This document shows positions 24,330 to 35,362 of a DNA stretch of 64,000 nt, piece by piece. Location of the stretch: assembly GCA_963969395.1 (NCBI GenBank), contig OZ017804.1, positions 18,910,001-18,974,000 of the forward strand, written 5' to 3'. Each line of letters starts with the position of its first letter. Positions within the stretch are counted from its first letter, which is position 1. This stretch comes from Pseudoscleropodium purum. Its lineage: Eukaryota; Streptophyta; Bryopsida; Hypnales; Brachytheciaceae. Below the pieces are notes generated by a model. That model was not told the DNA's origin, did not search any database, and saw nothing but the letters and a program-made list of their open reading frames with translations. The position numbers and the translations under genes were made by a program.

Positions 24330-27273
24330 ATGAGAGAGAACACTAGTGATGATGAAATGGAGAGTTTCCTCAATGCTGATTTATATGACAGGGCAGATTC
24401 AAGTGTTGAATATTATAGCAATAGCAGATCAAAGAGTGAGGAGGATGCCGCTTTAGATGACCAAGAAGAAGGCCAATATGAAGACCTCATTGATTCAATT
24501 TTTGGTCATGAGGATTCAGAAAGAGTGCTGCAGCACAAAGGAGCCATAATATTAGGGAAGAGGGCCACAAAACTAGGAGGAACTAGAATCAAGATAAAGG
24601 TTGAAATCACAACACTCAGGACATTGAAGGAGAAACAAGGAGTATCAGTGATGCAAGGAGAGACCTATAAAAAGGAGATACTAGATTTGAAGAAGAGTTG
24701 TGGCAGTGGAGAGCAATGGAGGGGTCAACAAGAAACTGAGCAAGAAGAATGGGACACATCTGCAAGAATATCAAAAGGTAAGCAAAAGATGTACCTTGGT
24801 GGAAGTGGGGATGAGATGAATAGGGATTATATTGTGAAGAATTCCTATGAAGGCAACAAATCCAACAACAAGATGGAGAAGAGAAGGAGAATAGTTAGCA
24901 ATGAGGAAGGCAAGAGTATGGGCACATCTAGCAATGATGAAGGTAGTAGAAAGGAAAAATCTAGTAGTAATGAAGGTAGGAGTAGGCACAAATCTAGTAA
25001 TGATGAAGGCAAGAGCAAGGGCACATCTAGCAGTGATGAAGGAAAGAGCAAAGGCAGATCTAGTGGTGATGAAGGTAGAAGAAGGGGTAGATCCAAGACT
25101 GATGCAAGCAAGACAAGGGGCAGATTTAACAATGATGTAGACAAGAAAAGGAGTAGATCCAACAATGATAAAGGCAATGAAGAAAAAAGATGCTATATTG
25201 AGGAGAATGGAGGCAATCAACAATCTCCTACAATTGATTCACATGCTTGGAGCAATTCAGAACTTGATGAAAATCAAAAGAAAGAAGAGGACAAAAGCCA
25301 AAGAGGATTATGGAGACAAAGAGAAGGTTCACTTACAAAGAAGAAGCCCTCTTCAGCTGCAAGGCAAGGCAATCAACATCCACACAATGTTAGAGAAAGC
25401 ACAAGAAAGGCAAAGGTAATTGTCCCTATATCTTTTCTAAAACCAGCAGTAGACATTAGGGACACAATGCCTTTGCCTCCTAAGTACTCAAGTGGATCAA
25501 AGAAGCCAAAATAATAGTCCCGTGGATCATGGTCAAATGAATCTCTTCAAAAAGCAATCTTAGCTATAGAAGATGGACATAAACTGAAGGTTGTAAGTGA
25601 TTTTTACAACATCCCAAGAACAAGCATCATGGAGCATGTTAATGGCAAAAGAAAAATAAGAAAACTAGGAAGAAAAGGAGTTCTTACCATTGAAGAAGAG
25701 GCTGGACTAGTAGAATATTTGGACAATATGTTAGCATTAGGACATCCTTTAACTATCAATGATTTGAAAGGAAAGGTTGCTGAAATGGTAGAAGGGAGAC
25801 CTAATCCCTTTACAAATGGAATTCCAGGAGATAGTTGGGTTAAATGGTTTAAAAAAAGACACCCTACCTTCACCTTAAGAGTAGCCCAAGGGTTAGAAGT
25901 CAATAGGGCCATTGGCTTATGTCTAACCAATGTCAAAATATTTTATGACAACCTAGCATCTTTGTATGCGTTGAACCAGTATCCTCCACATCACATTTGG
26001 AATGTAGATGAAAGTGGAGCTCAAGCTGGAAAGGGAGGAGCTAGAGTATTAGCATGTAGAGGAATAAGAGTGGTCCATTCATTGATTGCAAATGAAAGAG
26101 AATCATTGACAATTTTAAGTTCTATAAATGCTGGAGGTAAAACCATTCCTAACTTCTACATATTCAAAGGGACTCATAGAACGAGAGATTACCTAGCCTT
26201 ATATGAAGTTGATCTACTAAAGGAATACAACCTAATGGTTGGATGAATTCATTTTTGTTCTCTAAGTGGATTGACCATTTTATAGCTAAAATTGCAAAAA
26301 AGGAGGGATGAGCACAACCAATAGACACTTGATGATTCTAGATAGCCTTAATTCCCATGTTACTTTGGATGTCATAACAAAAGCAAGAGATGTAGGGTTA
26401 GATGTATGCTCTTTACCATCACATACCTCTCATGTACTTCATCCCCTAGATGTGGCAGTTTTCAAACCTTTTAAAACTGCATTTAGGGCCTACATGGACA
26501 TTTTGACATTGCAAAACAAAGGAAAAAAATTTGGAAAGGAGGGTTTAGCACAATGGGTTAGTTTAGTACTTCACAAAGCCATGACAACAAGCAACATCAA
26601 GGCTGGATTTAGGGCTACAGGAATATGGCCACTAAATCCACACAAATTGGACATGAAAATGAGAACTAGTGAGGGATTTATTACCAAGCCACTAGAGGTA
26701 CAAATTCAAGAGATTTTGGAGGAAGATGTACCTGGTACCCAAGAAGATGTTGTCCACTATTATGTTGATGAAGAAGGTGATTGCCCATTTGAAGACCAAG
26801 AGACTGATGCTGGTGTTGATCCTACAAATGAAGGACATTTCAGCAGATTTTTGAGGTTACCACAACAAGTCATCAAACCAAGAAGAAGCATAGAGGATCT
26901 CAGGGTTGATTATTCAAAATCTCGTATACTAACTAGCAGCCAACACATTCAGAATGTGGAGGCATTGGCAAGCAAGAAAGCTAAGGCTATGGAAGAAACA
27001 AAGAGGAGGAAAGAAGAAAGGGAGCTTACAAAAGTGAAGAGAAGGGAGGAGAAGGCTCAACAAGATGTCATCAAGTTTGCAAAACAAGCTGAAAGAAGAG
27101 CAAACAAATTATACAAGGCACAATGGACAAATAAAGCTGTCAAAGAAGCAGGTGAGAGACTACATAGGGCTATTAAAGCAGGGGTAGGGAGAAATCCAAG
27201 ATTATCTCCATATTGTGGATTTCAACCAGCTCAATGCAAATCAAATCAAAAAAATTGCTATAGAGAGACTTAG
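24330..27273 (+). pseudogene. pogo/Tigger-type transposase (HTH_psq + DDE), broken
   Basis: One frame runs from the ATG at 24,330 to 26,246, interrupted only by adjacent TAA TAG at 25,512-25,517, and continues after a frameshift near 26,285 to 27,273. The N-terminal 390 codons are acidic and lysine/serine-rich with a 12-13 residue repeat. After the stops, WSNESLQKAILAIEDGHKL begins a psq-type helix-turn-helix, followed by WVKWFKKRHP, typical of the CENP-B/Tc5 DNA-binding region. Catalytic blocks follow: WNVDESGAQ (first Asp), MILDSLNSH (second Asp, 26,330-26,360) and HPLDVAVFKPFK. The tail (about 26,960-27,170) is a charged, probably coiled-coil segment. Two stops and one frameshift make it non-functional unless the first part is a separate ORF. 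Family membership is firm. Confidence 0.92.
24890..25190 (+). repeat. in-frame minisatellite encoding Ser/Lys/Asp/Glu-Gly repeats
   Basis: About eight degenerate copies of a 36-39 bp unit, each encoding variants of SSNDEGKSKG. It lies inside the transposase leader ORF and keeps the frame. It gives a low-complexity charged linker; a nuclear or DNA-contact role is only a guess. Confidence 0.85.
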
Positions 27274-27685
27274 AGCCAAAAGAAAGAGGAAAGAAAATGG
27301 AACACCTCTACCAACTTTTTCTCCTATTGTAGAGTTGCCATGGTCAAGTACATCATGGATATGGAACCAACAAGGTCAAACTCTACAAGTTTCAATGCAT
27401 ATAATAGGCAAAACCTTTGGAATGCCCCAAAGTTTTGTAGTTTCAGGCTAGCAACAACCTGTGCAAAGGACAAACCCCTTTATAACTTTACTACAGTAGT
27501 GAAAGTTCTTACACTTAAAAAATTGAAAATAGAAAAGACTTTGGAATAGGGAAAGGAATATATAGCTTTGAGCAACTAAGAAGAAGATAGTATATTAGGG
27601 ATCCAAATGGGTTGGACAATCTCCTTAAAACCAAAACTACAAAGCACAAGCAAGGATAGACTTAGAACATGTCAAAATTGAATAT

Positions 27686-27940
27686 GTGAAAGGACAATTT
27701 GACCAAGAGGAGCTAGAGAAAGCTAAGCAACACATGCAAACATTGATTGAATTGGCAAGAAATCCTTCAGTTCCTCCATTCGCACCTAGCATTAGTATTC
27801 TTGAAGTTACTCTTTTGTACTCAGTTGATTATTTAACTATTCCAAAGGCTTTTCTAACTACACATGTACATTTTGTTTATGTCATTTTGAGTTTCATGAT
27901 GATGAAAATGATCTGCAAGGAATTTATCATTTACAACTAG
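27686..27940 (+). CDS. unassigned short ORF in the transposon
   Basis: The open frame (84 codons from its ATG; coding-like sequence starts about 20 bp earlier) has a helical, charged start (GQFDQEELEKAKQHMQTLIE) and a hydrophobic end. It follows the transposase by about 400 bp on the same strand. It may be the degraded tail of the transposase, a second transposon gene, or captured host sequence. I recognise no domain, and the second half is not convincingly coding. Confidence 0.3.
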   Translation: MKGQFDQEELEKAKQHMQTLIELARNPSVPPFAPSISILEVTLLYSVDYLTIPKAFLTTHVHFVYVILSFMMMKMICKEFIIYN

Positions 27941-28309
27941 TTTTTTCTATGCTACAGTTCTTTTTTGACTATAAGCATGTTGAACACTGTAAGCTACAAA
28001 AAGGGCATAAAATTTAGCTTATCTTCTTCAATCTAAAACCTACAAGAACTACTATTCTAAAGAAGACCTTTGAAATTTTGTGTGAGATTTTGATGCTTAT
28101 CGTGGTGAACACATACAAGAAATGAGCTTAACTTTAGTAGCTTCCAATGTGAAGGCACAAAAAGTGCTACACAATGAAGGCTTTGGCAAGTGCTGCACAA
28201 ATAGTAACGATAACAAGGAATCTCAATGCCAACAGCTAGTACAAAAAGGTTGATTTAGCTTTCCAAAAGGAATAATGAGCACTGGAGATAGTATGTACCT
28301 TTGTGACAC

Positions 28310-30281
28310 TACCATTGTTGTTCGATTGCACCTTGATAGCAATGTATTTCTTCTTTTTGAGCAACAATATCTACTTGTAGACTCCATCCAGGTCAATCTC
28401 CAAGAGCCTGTATTTCTTATTTACTTGCAAAAGTGGGTTGAATGAAGTGATGCCAAACAAGTATTTCATCTAAATTCTTGAAGATAGCATCACCCAAAAA
28501 AAACTATGAAGTGAATGAAGTTGTTTATCTCTTTGATGACCTTCGCAGCTATGGTCTTTGCTGCCAAAAGATCCTATCGTCCAGAATGAATCATGATAGA
28601 ATCTGTGTCCCCATATATTACTTGTCAAGAACCACTGATCATGCCCCACACGCCTTACCAAATATATCATAGATTAGGTGGAAAGTAAGAGATACTAGTG
28701 TGGACACATATGAACTCATTCATACTTTCATAAAGGATATTGGTCACGGCCTTGAGTTGAGAAATTCCAAGAACACAAGCTTTTACGAAACATTCAAGAA
28801 ACTAGTGAATTTCCATTGAGAGGCTCAAAACACAATAAATGGCTAATCTGCAAAAATGAAGGCATACTTGTGCAATGATAAGTTTTGCAATAGGCTTGGT
28901 AGAGAATCCTGAATTATTAAATCCAAGGCATCCATCCATATTACACATGACAAAACAGTGTCATATTCATAGAACTAATCAGTTATGGCTAATAAGAATG
29001 GGCAACATGTTCAAATTGCAAAGATAGGATGTAAGATGAATTTCAACTACATGTTGATATAACATAGTGCTGATCCTTACAAGAGTTCAAAACTCACAAG
29101 TTACATGGTTGCGTGTCATACAACAAGTACCTATTGACAGTGAGTTTAAGAGCCTGTTGCTAGATGTCGAATTGGTAATACTTGCAAATATCAATTGTCT
29201 TCTTTAGCCATCCTTTCACTTGTTTCATTCAGTCTATTAGACCCTTTAGTACCTATCCATTCGCAATACTCTCATTATCAGCACACTCCCACATTGTATA
29301 TTATATAATGGAAATGTCATACATTTTGAGAGCATCAAGCATTACATAAACTAGTGATACATGCTACACCAAGATAGAAAGATTAAAATTTGACAACCAA
29401 ATTCATGCATCAATGGAAGCAAAAAGTCCAACAATGTCGATAGTGTACCTAAGGAAGTACACCTAGCACTTCATTTGAAGGGAGGGAAGGAATTGCACTA
29501 GTGATAGCTCTCTCTATAGTTGTAAAGCAGACGTTGAATTCTTGAAGGGTGAAACATGAAAATCTAATCATTAATGCAATTCAAGGAAGGTGACATGCAA
29601 ATCTCAAAAGTCAAAGAAAAGCTATTTCAATGTAAGATAGTTTGTTTCTAATACCAAGTAATTGAAGTAAAAGAAGATCTCAGAAGTTGAAACAAAGAAT
29701 CGAATAGCACTAAAAGACTCAAAGCTTTTAGGATGAAGCTGAATGATAGAAGGATACAAATTCTTGAAGTCAAGTAGCAAGATAAACTTGTCATAGAGAC
29801 CCTTCGTGGGCTCTAATACCAAGCCTCCAAGATATGCAGATCTTTTCTTCCCTTTCTTGCCAAGAGCATTGTCAAAAATGACTTCAGAATTGTAACCATC
29901 GTCACCATCTGCATGTAGATCTCCAAGAGTTGGTGTCTTTCTCTTACTAGCCTCTTTCTCTTTTTGCGATAGATTGTCAAAAAGTATAAACTTTTGCAAA
30001 TGAAACTCGTGTAATAGAAGATATTCTACCCTCTGTGCCTTAGCTCCCTTCAAAACATATTGAAGAAAACAAGCCCACTATCCTTCAATCAAGGATCCTT
30101 GACTCATTTCAAGTGCCAATAAGACTATCCAAATGAGATGTTAAATCTGAATGTTTCGTAGACTCATACCTGCAACGTCTTACCCCACAAATTTTCACTG
30201 ATATTCATGAATTGACGGGTCAATGGCAACACGCTTACATGAAACATGAGACCTAAAGATAGTCATGCGTCTGTCTCTCTA
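28310..30281 (-). pseudogene. POLA1: DNA polymerase alpha catalytic subunit, intron-containing decayed segment
   Basis: Read on the - strand, seven exon-like blocks follow the family B order of Pol alpha. They are: about 30,281-30,171 (LSLGLMFHVSVLPLTRQF, then WGKTLQ after a one-base frameshift); about 30,048-29,730 (GAKAQRVEYLLLHEF, then GGLVLEPTKGLYDKF and motif A, LLLDFKNLYPSIIQ); about 29,545-29,449 (EFNVCFTTIERA); about 29,255-29,117 (QQALKLTVN, motif B region); about 28,948-28,860 (GCLGFNNSGFSTKPIAKL); about 28,775-28,505 (motif C, VIYGDTDSIMIHSG); about 28,445-28,310 (KKYRLLEIDLDGVYK, LLLKKKKY). An apparent donor (GTATGAGT) follows the first block. Several stops occur (for example DA*LS where Trp is expected) and frameshifts are present. 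It covers the polymerase core only; the N-terminal region and C-terminal zinc module are not seen. In the host the enzyme would extend RNA primers at replication starts. Retained intervening DNA shows a genomic copy, not a processed one. Confidence 0.92.
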
Positions 30282-30289
30282 GATTCAAT

Positions 30290-32296
30290 TTGTAATCACC
30301 ATTCCATATATTATCCTTACAGTATAAGGAAATGAAAGAAACGTTTCACAGTAAACCATTGAGCACCACAACTAGAGGTAGTTCTCTTGAGAAACACATT
30401 GCTTCAAACTGACATATTTGGGACCAAAGAGATTCCTTCAAAAACATACTAGAATCTAATAATCTTCAGTTGTCAATTTACTTAAAATAAGAGAACTTAC
30501 CAGTTCTATCAAGGAAGAGGTGTTCCCATACATTCACCAAAAATTTCACTCAATCCCAAGTTTCTAGAAACTTACCAACATAAACAAATGTCGAGCTGAT
30601 GATCCTTGCTTGCGGAGAAACTTTTGTCGATTACCCTCAAGTTGATCAATTTCCTACATAGACTGGGAGTCGGTGACCTCTTGTGAAACTTAAAGGCAAA
30701 TCTAAGACGTCCTACAATTAATTGCAAATGATCTCAAAGAGTGAGCTACAAAGCCTGACTTGCACTTGCACTCTTGCTGTAGTGGGTCACAACCGGAATG
30801 TAAAAGAACAACACACGCCATAGTCGACCTATGTAGCTTGTGGCCATGTCGTCGTCTTCTTCGATCTTCGGTGCAAGATAAAACCTGATGTGACCCATCT
30901 CGACAATCTTGTACTCCACAAAAACGGGCAGTTATTTCGACATACTCACCATCACAATGCTTGACAAAGATGTAGCTTTTATAAAAGAAAAAGTATCGCA
31001 ATGCAAATATCAACGTCAAAAGCTCTTGCATCTCCACGACTGTCTTGTCCTCTTCTTGCAAAACACGTCAATACGCACTCTTGCAATGAATTTGCAGGCC
31101 ATGAAATTGCTGTCTTCAGTCACCACTCACCTTATCAACTGACGAGTTTTGCCTGCACACGATGTTGGCGCTCCCAATGTCCCCTCCCGTTGAGAATTTC
31201 ACTCATTCCTTCCTTCGTCACAGAGATCACCACTGCACACACCTAAAACTCAAGCTCAATTCAATCTTCAAAAACAGCACACACACAGCCATTCCACATG
31301 CACATGAAAGCATTTTGACACATCCGCAAGGGATAACGAAGTGAGCATGTCCAACCGTGGCACCACAGATCCATCCTATAAGAATGCACAAGGAAACCAC
31401 AAATTCTGACCTAAACTCCATACCCCACTCGATCAATCAAACCACCACGACACCGAGTATGAATACTTGTGTCACGAATGGTGCTCAAATTCTCGCAGAT
31501 GTGAGAAAACTCTGCAGACAGCAAAATCCCTATATTAGGGTTGACTCCCACAAACTCAAATGCGCTGAAGCTCCTGATCTTTGCTAAAAACAAGCTGAAG
31601 CAGGCCAAATTCCGGGGTAGGGATGAGCATTTACAACATCAACCTTTGTGTGGAAATGTCAATTGCTTGCTACTTTTACTTCAATCTCGCGGCATCTAGA
31701 AGGCACTGTTCTACCAACATCCGAGTGAAATTTTCCTTCGAAGAGGAACCAAGCATCCAAGGCGACAGATTGGCGTGCAAATTGAAATTGAGCAAGGCCA
31801 AAAAAATTGGGGATTCACTTGTAAAACGGTTAAGTTAGAGGAAATGTCTTGTGGCCCGTTGCTTCTTGATTAGTGGGTTGTGAGATCTGACAAGAATACA
31901 TAAAGACAAGGCAGAGCTATAGTTCCAGCCTTTCATGAAACTAAGAACGGCCACATTGCAATCTGAAATTGGCTGCTCAATGTTTGAAAAGAGCCGGTGT
32001 AAGTTAAAAACAAGCTGATTTTAATGACCTGTAAGTCCACATTGGCATTATTAATGACTGAATTAGACATGTCTCAGGGCAATCATGGACACATGGCTGT
32101 CCTAAGATAGCTTTAAATTTGATGGCTATGACCCAACCTACGGGTTGTTTCAGATCTTCACAACAGATTGCTTCATTAATTAAAATGAAATCGATGTGAT
32201 TATTAAAAAAATTAAATTAAATGATACTTAGTGTTTCTTTAGTGTTCTACAGCTCTGAAAATTAACACCTTGCTGATTTACCTCTATTTTCAGAAC
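30290..32296. other. unassigned cargo DNA, locally GC-richer, inside the transposon
   Basis: This stretch is less AT-rich than its surroundings between about 30,600 and 31,850. Short frames exist on both strands. The most protein-like is on the - strand at about 30,932-30,747 and contains [18 protein letters not shown], but it matches no family I can name. It lies upstream of the polymerase blocks in their reading direction, so it could be their captured 5' part with introns, or a second captured gene. Confidence 0.35.
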
Positions 32297-32332
32297 GCAT
32301 TAGGCATTGTGCCTGTCATAGGCTGGTTTACC
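32297..32332. repeat. right terminal inverted repeat of the 8.48-kb transposon
   Basis: Reads GCATTAGGC at its inner end and TGTCATAGGCTGGTTTACC at its outer end, the inverse of 23,857-23,892. Beyond it the sequence changes to unrelated flank (ATAGTGGGTCC). Confidence 0.9.
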
Positions 32333-32439
32333 ATAGTGGGTCCAGTCGGTTCCGCTGACTTCCAGCTCGTTTGATCTCTGAAGTCAAAGACTGAATCAGG
32401 TACCCCAAATCATATACATACATCAAAACAAGGAAGGGG

Positions 32440-33860
32440 TTTGGGCCCCCAAATTTCTTCAATTTTTTTTATTTTACGTTCTGACTCCTGTAACCTGAAT
32501 CCCAAGGAAGAGGGCTGAAAGACGAGAGAGGTCCAATTATTAACAATCAGTTAACCTCACGCGAGAAAGGAGAGGGTCTTTATTTTTAAATTCAAATTAC
32601 TCCAGTCTAATCAAACTAGAGGGAACTGAGAGTCAGCAAGAGGTCTTGTCTCAAAGGAAGGGTCTAGTTGGCCAACCCGACCAAATTGGAGAGGACTAAA
32701 AGACAGGAAAAAAAGGTCCCTTCTATCAAAAATTTAGTTAATCAAGAGGTCTGAGAGAGGTCCATTTATTAACAATCAGTTACTACTTGAAAGAAAAGAG
32801 AGGGGTTTATTTTATTTTGAAATCCAGTCTAACCCAGTCTAATTAAACCAAAAGGAACCGAGAGTTAGCTAGAGGTCTTGCTACAAAGGAAGGGGCCAAT
32901 TGGCCCAGCTAATCAAACAAGAGAGGACTGAGTGATGAGAAAAAAGGTCCTTTCCATCAAAAAATTTAGTTGATTAATTAAATTCAAGAGGACTGAGGCA
33001 AAGGAAGGTCCTTTTATTCGAATTTGCAGTTGGGCCAAGCTAACCAAAATCAAGGAGAAAGGGTAGACTAGGAGAGAGACTAAAGTGAACTGATAGCAAA
33101 TAGAGATTATTTTTATTTAAATCCGGTTAATCCCAAAAGGGGATAGAGGGAACCTTTTATTTTCATAAATCCAGTGACCTTAAGTTGACCAAAACCAGAA
33201 GGAACAAGAACCTAAAAAGAGTTCCTTATTTAAGAAAAATTCAATTAATTCAAGTTCGGTAAACTTGAGATAAGAGAAAGGTCCCTCCATTCGAAATCGA
33301 GTTGATCACAAACCCAGCAAAGACCGACAGTAATAATAGAGTCCTTTTGTTAGCACAACTCAGCTGATTCCAAGTTGGTTGGATACAGAGAGAAATAGAG
33401 ACATCTTTTATCTTAAAAATTACAGTAAATTAAAGCCATATGAATCACATAAGGAACTGAGAGCAAGGATGGGTCCTTCTGTTTAAAAATTCGATAGACT
33501 TAAGAGTGAACCGAGGGAGTTCTTCTATTTAAGAAATTTCACCTGATTGAACCTAGAGGGGCTGAAGCAAAGAAAGAACCTTTTATTAAACTAATTGGGT
33601 TGATTTCAAGCTTGATCAGAACCAAAGTAGGCTGAGAGCAAAAGGGAGGGTTAATTGACACAAAATCCAGTGGTTTCAAACTGACGGAAATACAGAGTGA
33701 ACTGAGAGTGAGATAGGGTCCCTTATTCTAAATTTTTTGTCAGTCTCAAGCCTAAGCAATACCAGGGAGAGCAGAGAGCAAAAAGAAGGGTTCCCTTCTC
33801 TAAAAAGTCAATAATCTCACGGTAAGTGAACCAGAGAAGTTGATACAGGGAAGGACCTCT
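32440..33860. repeat. degenerate tandem array, unit about 60-70 bp
   Basis: About 20 copies of a unit with consensus AAGGTCCTTTTATTT, then TTCAGTTGATTCAAGC, then AACTGAGAGCAAAG. The GGTCC-like landmark recurs, for example, near 33,220, 33,280, 33,340, 33,401, 33,468, 33,574, 33,645, 33,711, 33,785 and 33,850. Copies are strongly diverged. No coding content. It starts about 110 bp outside the transposon end. Confidence 0.85.
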
Positions 33861-33879
33861 CAACTGGGAAGGTACTAAG

Positions 33880-35362
33880 GATCTGGAGGTGTATTTGGGT
33901 TGAAGGAATACAAATGCTCGCTCTGGAAGAAATCAAACTATGAAAGTAGAAGTTGGATTTTGGAGAGAAATAAAAAACACAATTAGCCGGCATATCTACA
34001 TTCAACCTTGTATACAAGGAATTCAAGTGGGAAGAAAAAGGAGAATGAAAAGGTTGAAGAAGGCTCAAGTTTTGAGGAAATCTCTACATCCCCACCACAA
34101 GCCAAAGTCAACCATTAAAAAAGACAAGGGAAAGGAATCAAGTGACTAGGATAATACTCTAGAGCTAGACATATTAGCACCTTGACAGAAAAGTTTAGCA
34201 CGGAAATATTTAGGTTTATAAAATTGGTAGCCGTATCTTCAAAAAAGACTAGATTCCCTTAAGATTTGGTTGAGGAAAAATCACCAAAATCAAGTGACTT
34301 TTGTAAAATAAAAAATTCATAAAAATTAGCATAGGAATTTAGTAGGAAGTAGATTAGGCCTATTATAAAGTGATTTTTGCAAATTCAAAAAAAGAAAAAG
34401 AAATGAAAAGAAGGAAAAAAATAGAAGAAGGAAAAAATCAATTAAAATACGAACAAAAGATGGACGAAACACACGTGAAATCAACCGAAATGGACACCCA
34501 AATCAACCATGAGGAGAATAACGAGGTAAGAAATTAACTGCAACTTTTTTACAAATGTTTCATTAATTTTAAAACAATATTTTTAATAGAAATTAAATAA
34601 GGGTAATTTAATCAACTAAATAAATATATTCCATAAATAAAATAAAGTCAAATAGAAAAAAATTCCATAAACTTTCAATTCAATTATTTAGTATAAAAGA
34701 TCCTTAAAACAAAGGCTTCAATTTATAAATAGGTAGACAATATAACATAAAATCTTTAGGGAATCTTTTAAGTAGAATTATTAGAATCCTTTAAGGAATA
34801 TTCTTTAGCATCTATAAGATTTTCTACCTTTATAAAGGACCATTATTGGATAATCCATGTTAACATAACACTTAATTAGGGTAAATTTAAAAAGTCAAGT
34901 AAGGTTGACCAAATTCTTACTAAACTTATAATTTAGCAAGAAGATAAAAAATAGAATTTTACCTATCAAATAAAATCCAATTTCGATAGTTAGAATAACC
35001 ATAATTGGCGGATGAAGTTTTGAATTAGAAAAACATCCAAACTTCATCCGTGAAAATCTCTTAGGAATCATGGTAGAATTTTCAAATCTCAACCATCCCC
35101 CAAAGAGTGCAAAAACTTTACAATTTAGCTTAGATACAATTTTCTTTGCTCACTTGGCCTCTTAGTTTCAAAAGGGCCAAATTCGTTAAAAATCATCATA
35201 ATTATTATCAAATAAAAAATAAACTAAAAAATAGGAATAAAAAAAAGCTTCATTGCTTGAAAGGTAGCTTGTTGTTACATACCCAAATCACCTATAGAAT
35301 TAGTTACAAAGAACCTGGTTGTACATGTTTGGTTTCAAGGGTGGAGATCAAAATACTCACAT
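33880..35362. other. no gene recognised; one short hairpin
   Basis: AT-rich and non-coding. A hairpin with arms CGGATGAAGTTT and AAACTTCATCCG lies at about 34,988-35,052. The open frame at 33,940-34,149 is lysine-rich and looks accidental. The gypsy integrase remnant ends abruptly at about 35,363, so this flank is probably where that element was truncated. Confidence 0.5.

Larger units (their letters stand above)
23857..32332. mobile_element. 8.48-kb pogo-like DNA transposon carrying captured polymerase-alpha gene DNA
   Basis: Bounded by 36-bp inverted repeats identical at 32 of 36 positions; both start GGTAAACCAGCCTATGACA read inward. A TA dinucleotide lies one base outside each end (23,854-23,855 and 32,334-32,335), compatible with the TA target of the Tc1/mariner/pogo superfamily, although the outermost bases do not pair. 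Contents in order: non-coding leader to 24,330, pogo-type transposase (+), an unassigned open frame near 27,690, a decayed polymerase alpha gene segment (-) at 28,310-30,281, and about 2 kb of unassigned, locally GC-richer DNA. The size and foreign cargo suggest gene capture. A nested or composite origin is the alternative. Confidence 0.75.

Noticed and set aside
24771..25223. 150-codon and 110-codon open frames on the - strand opposite the transposase leader
   Set aside because: They are shadows of the repeat-rich + strand ORF; their Ser/Leu/Thr-rich content simply mirrors its codons.
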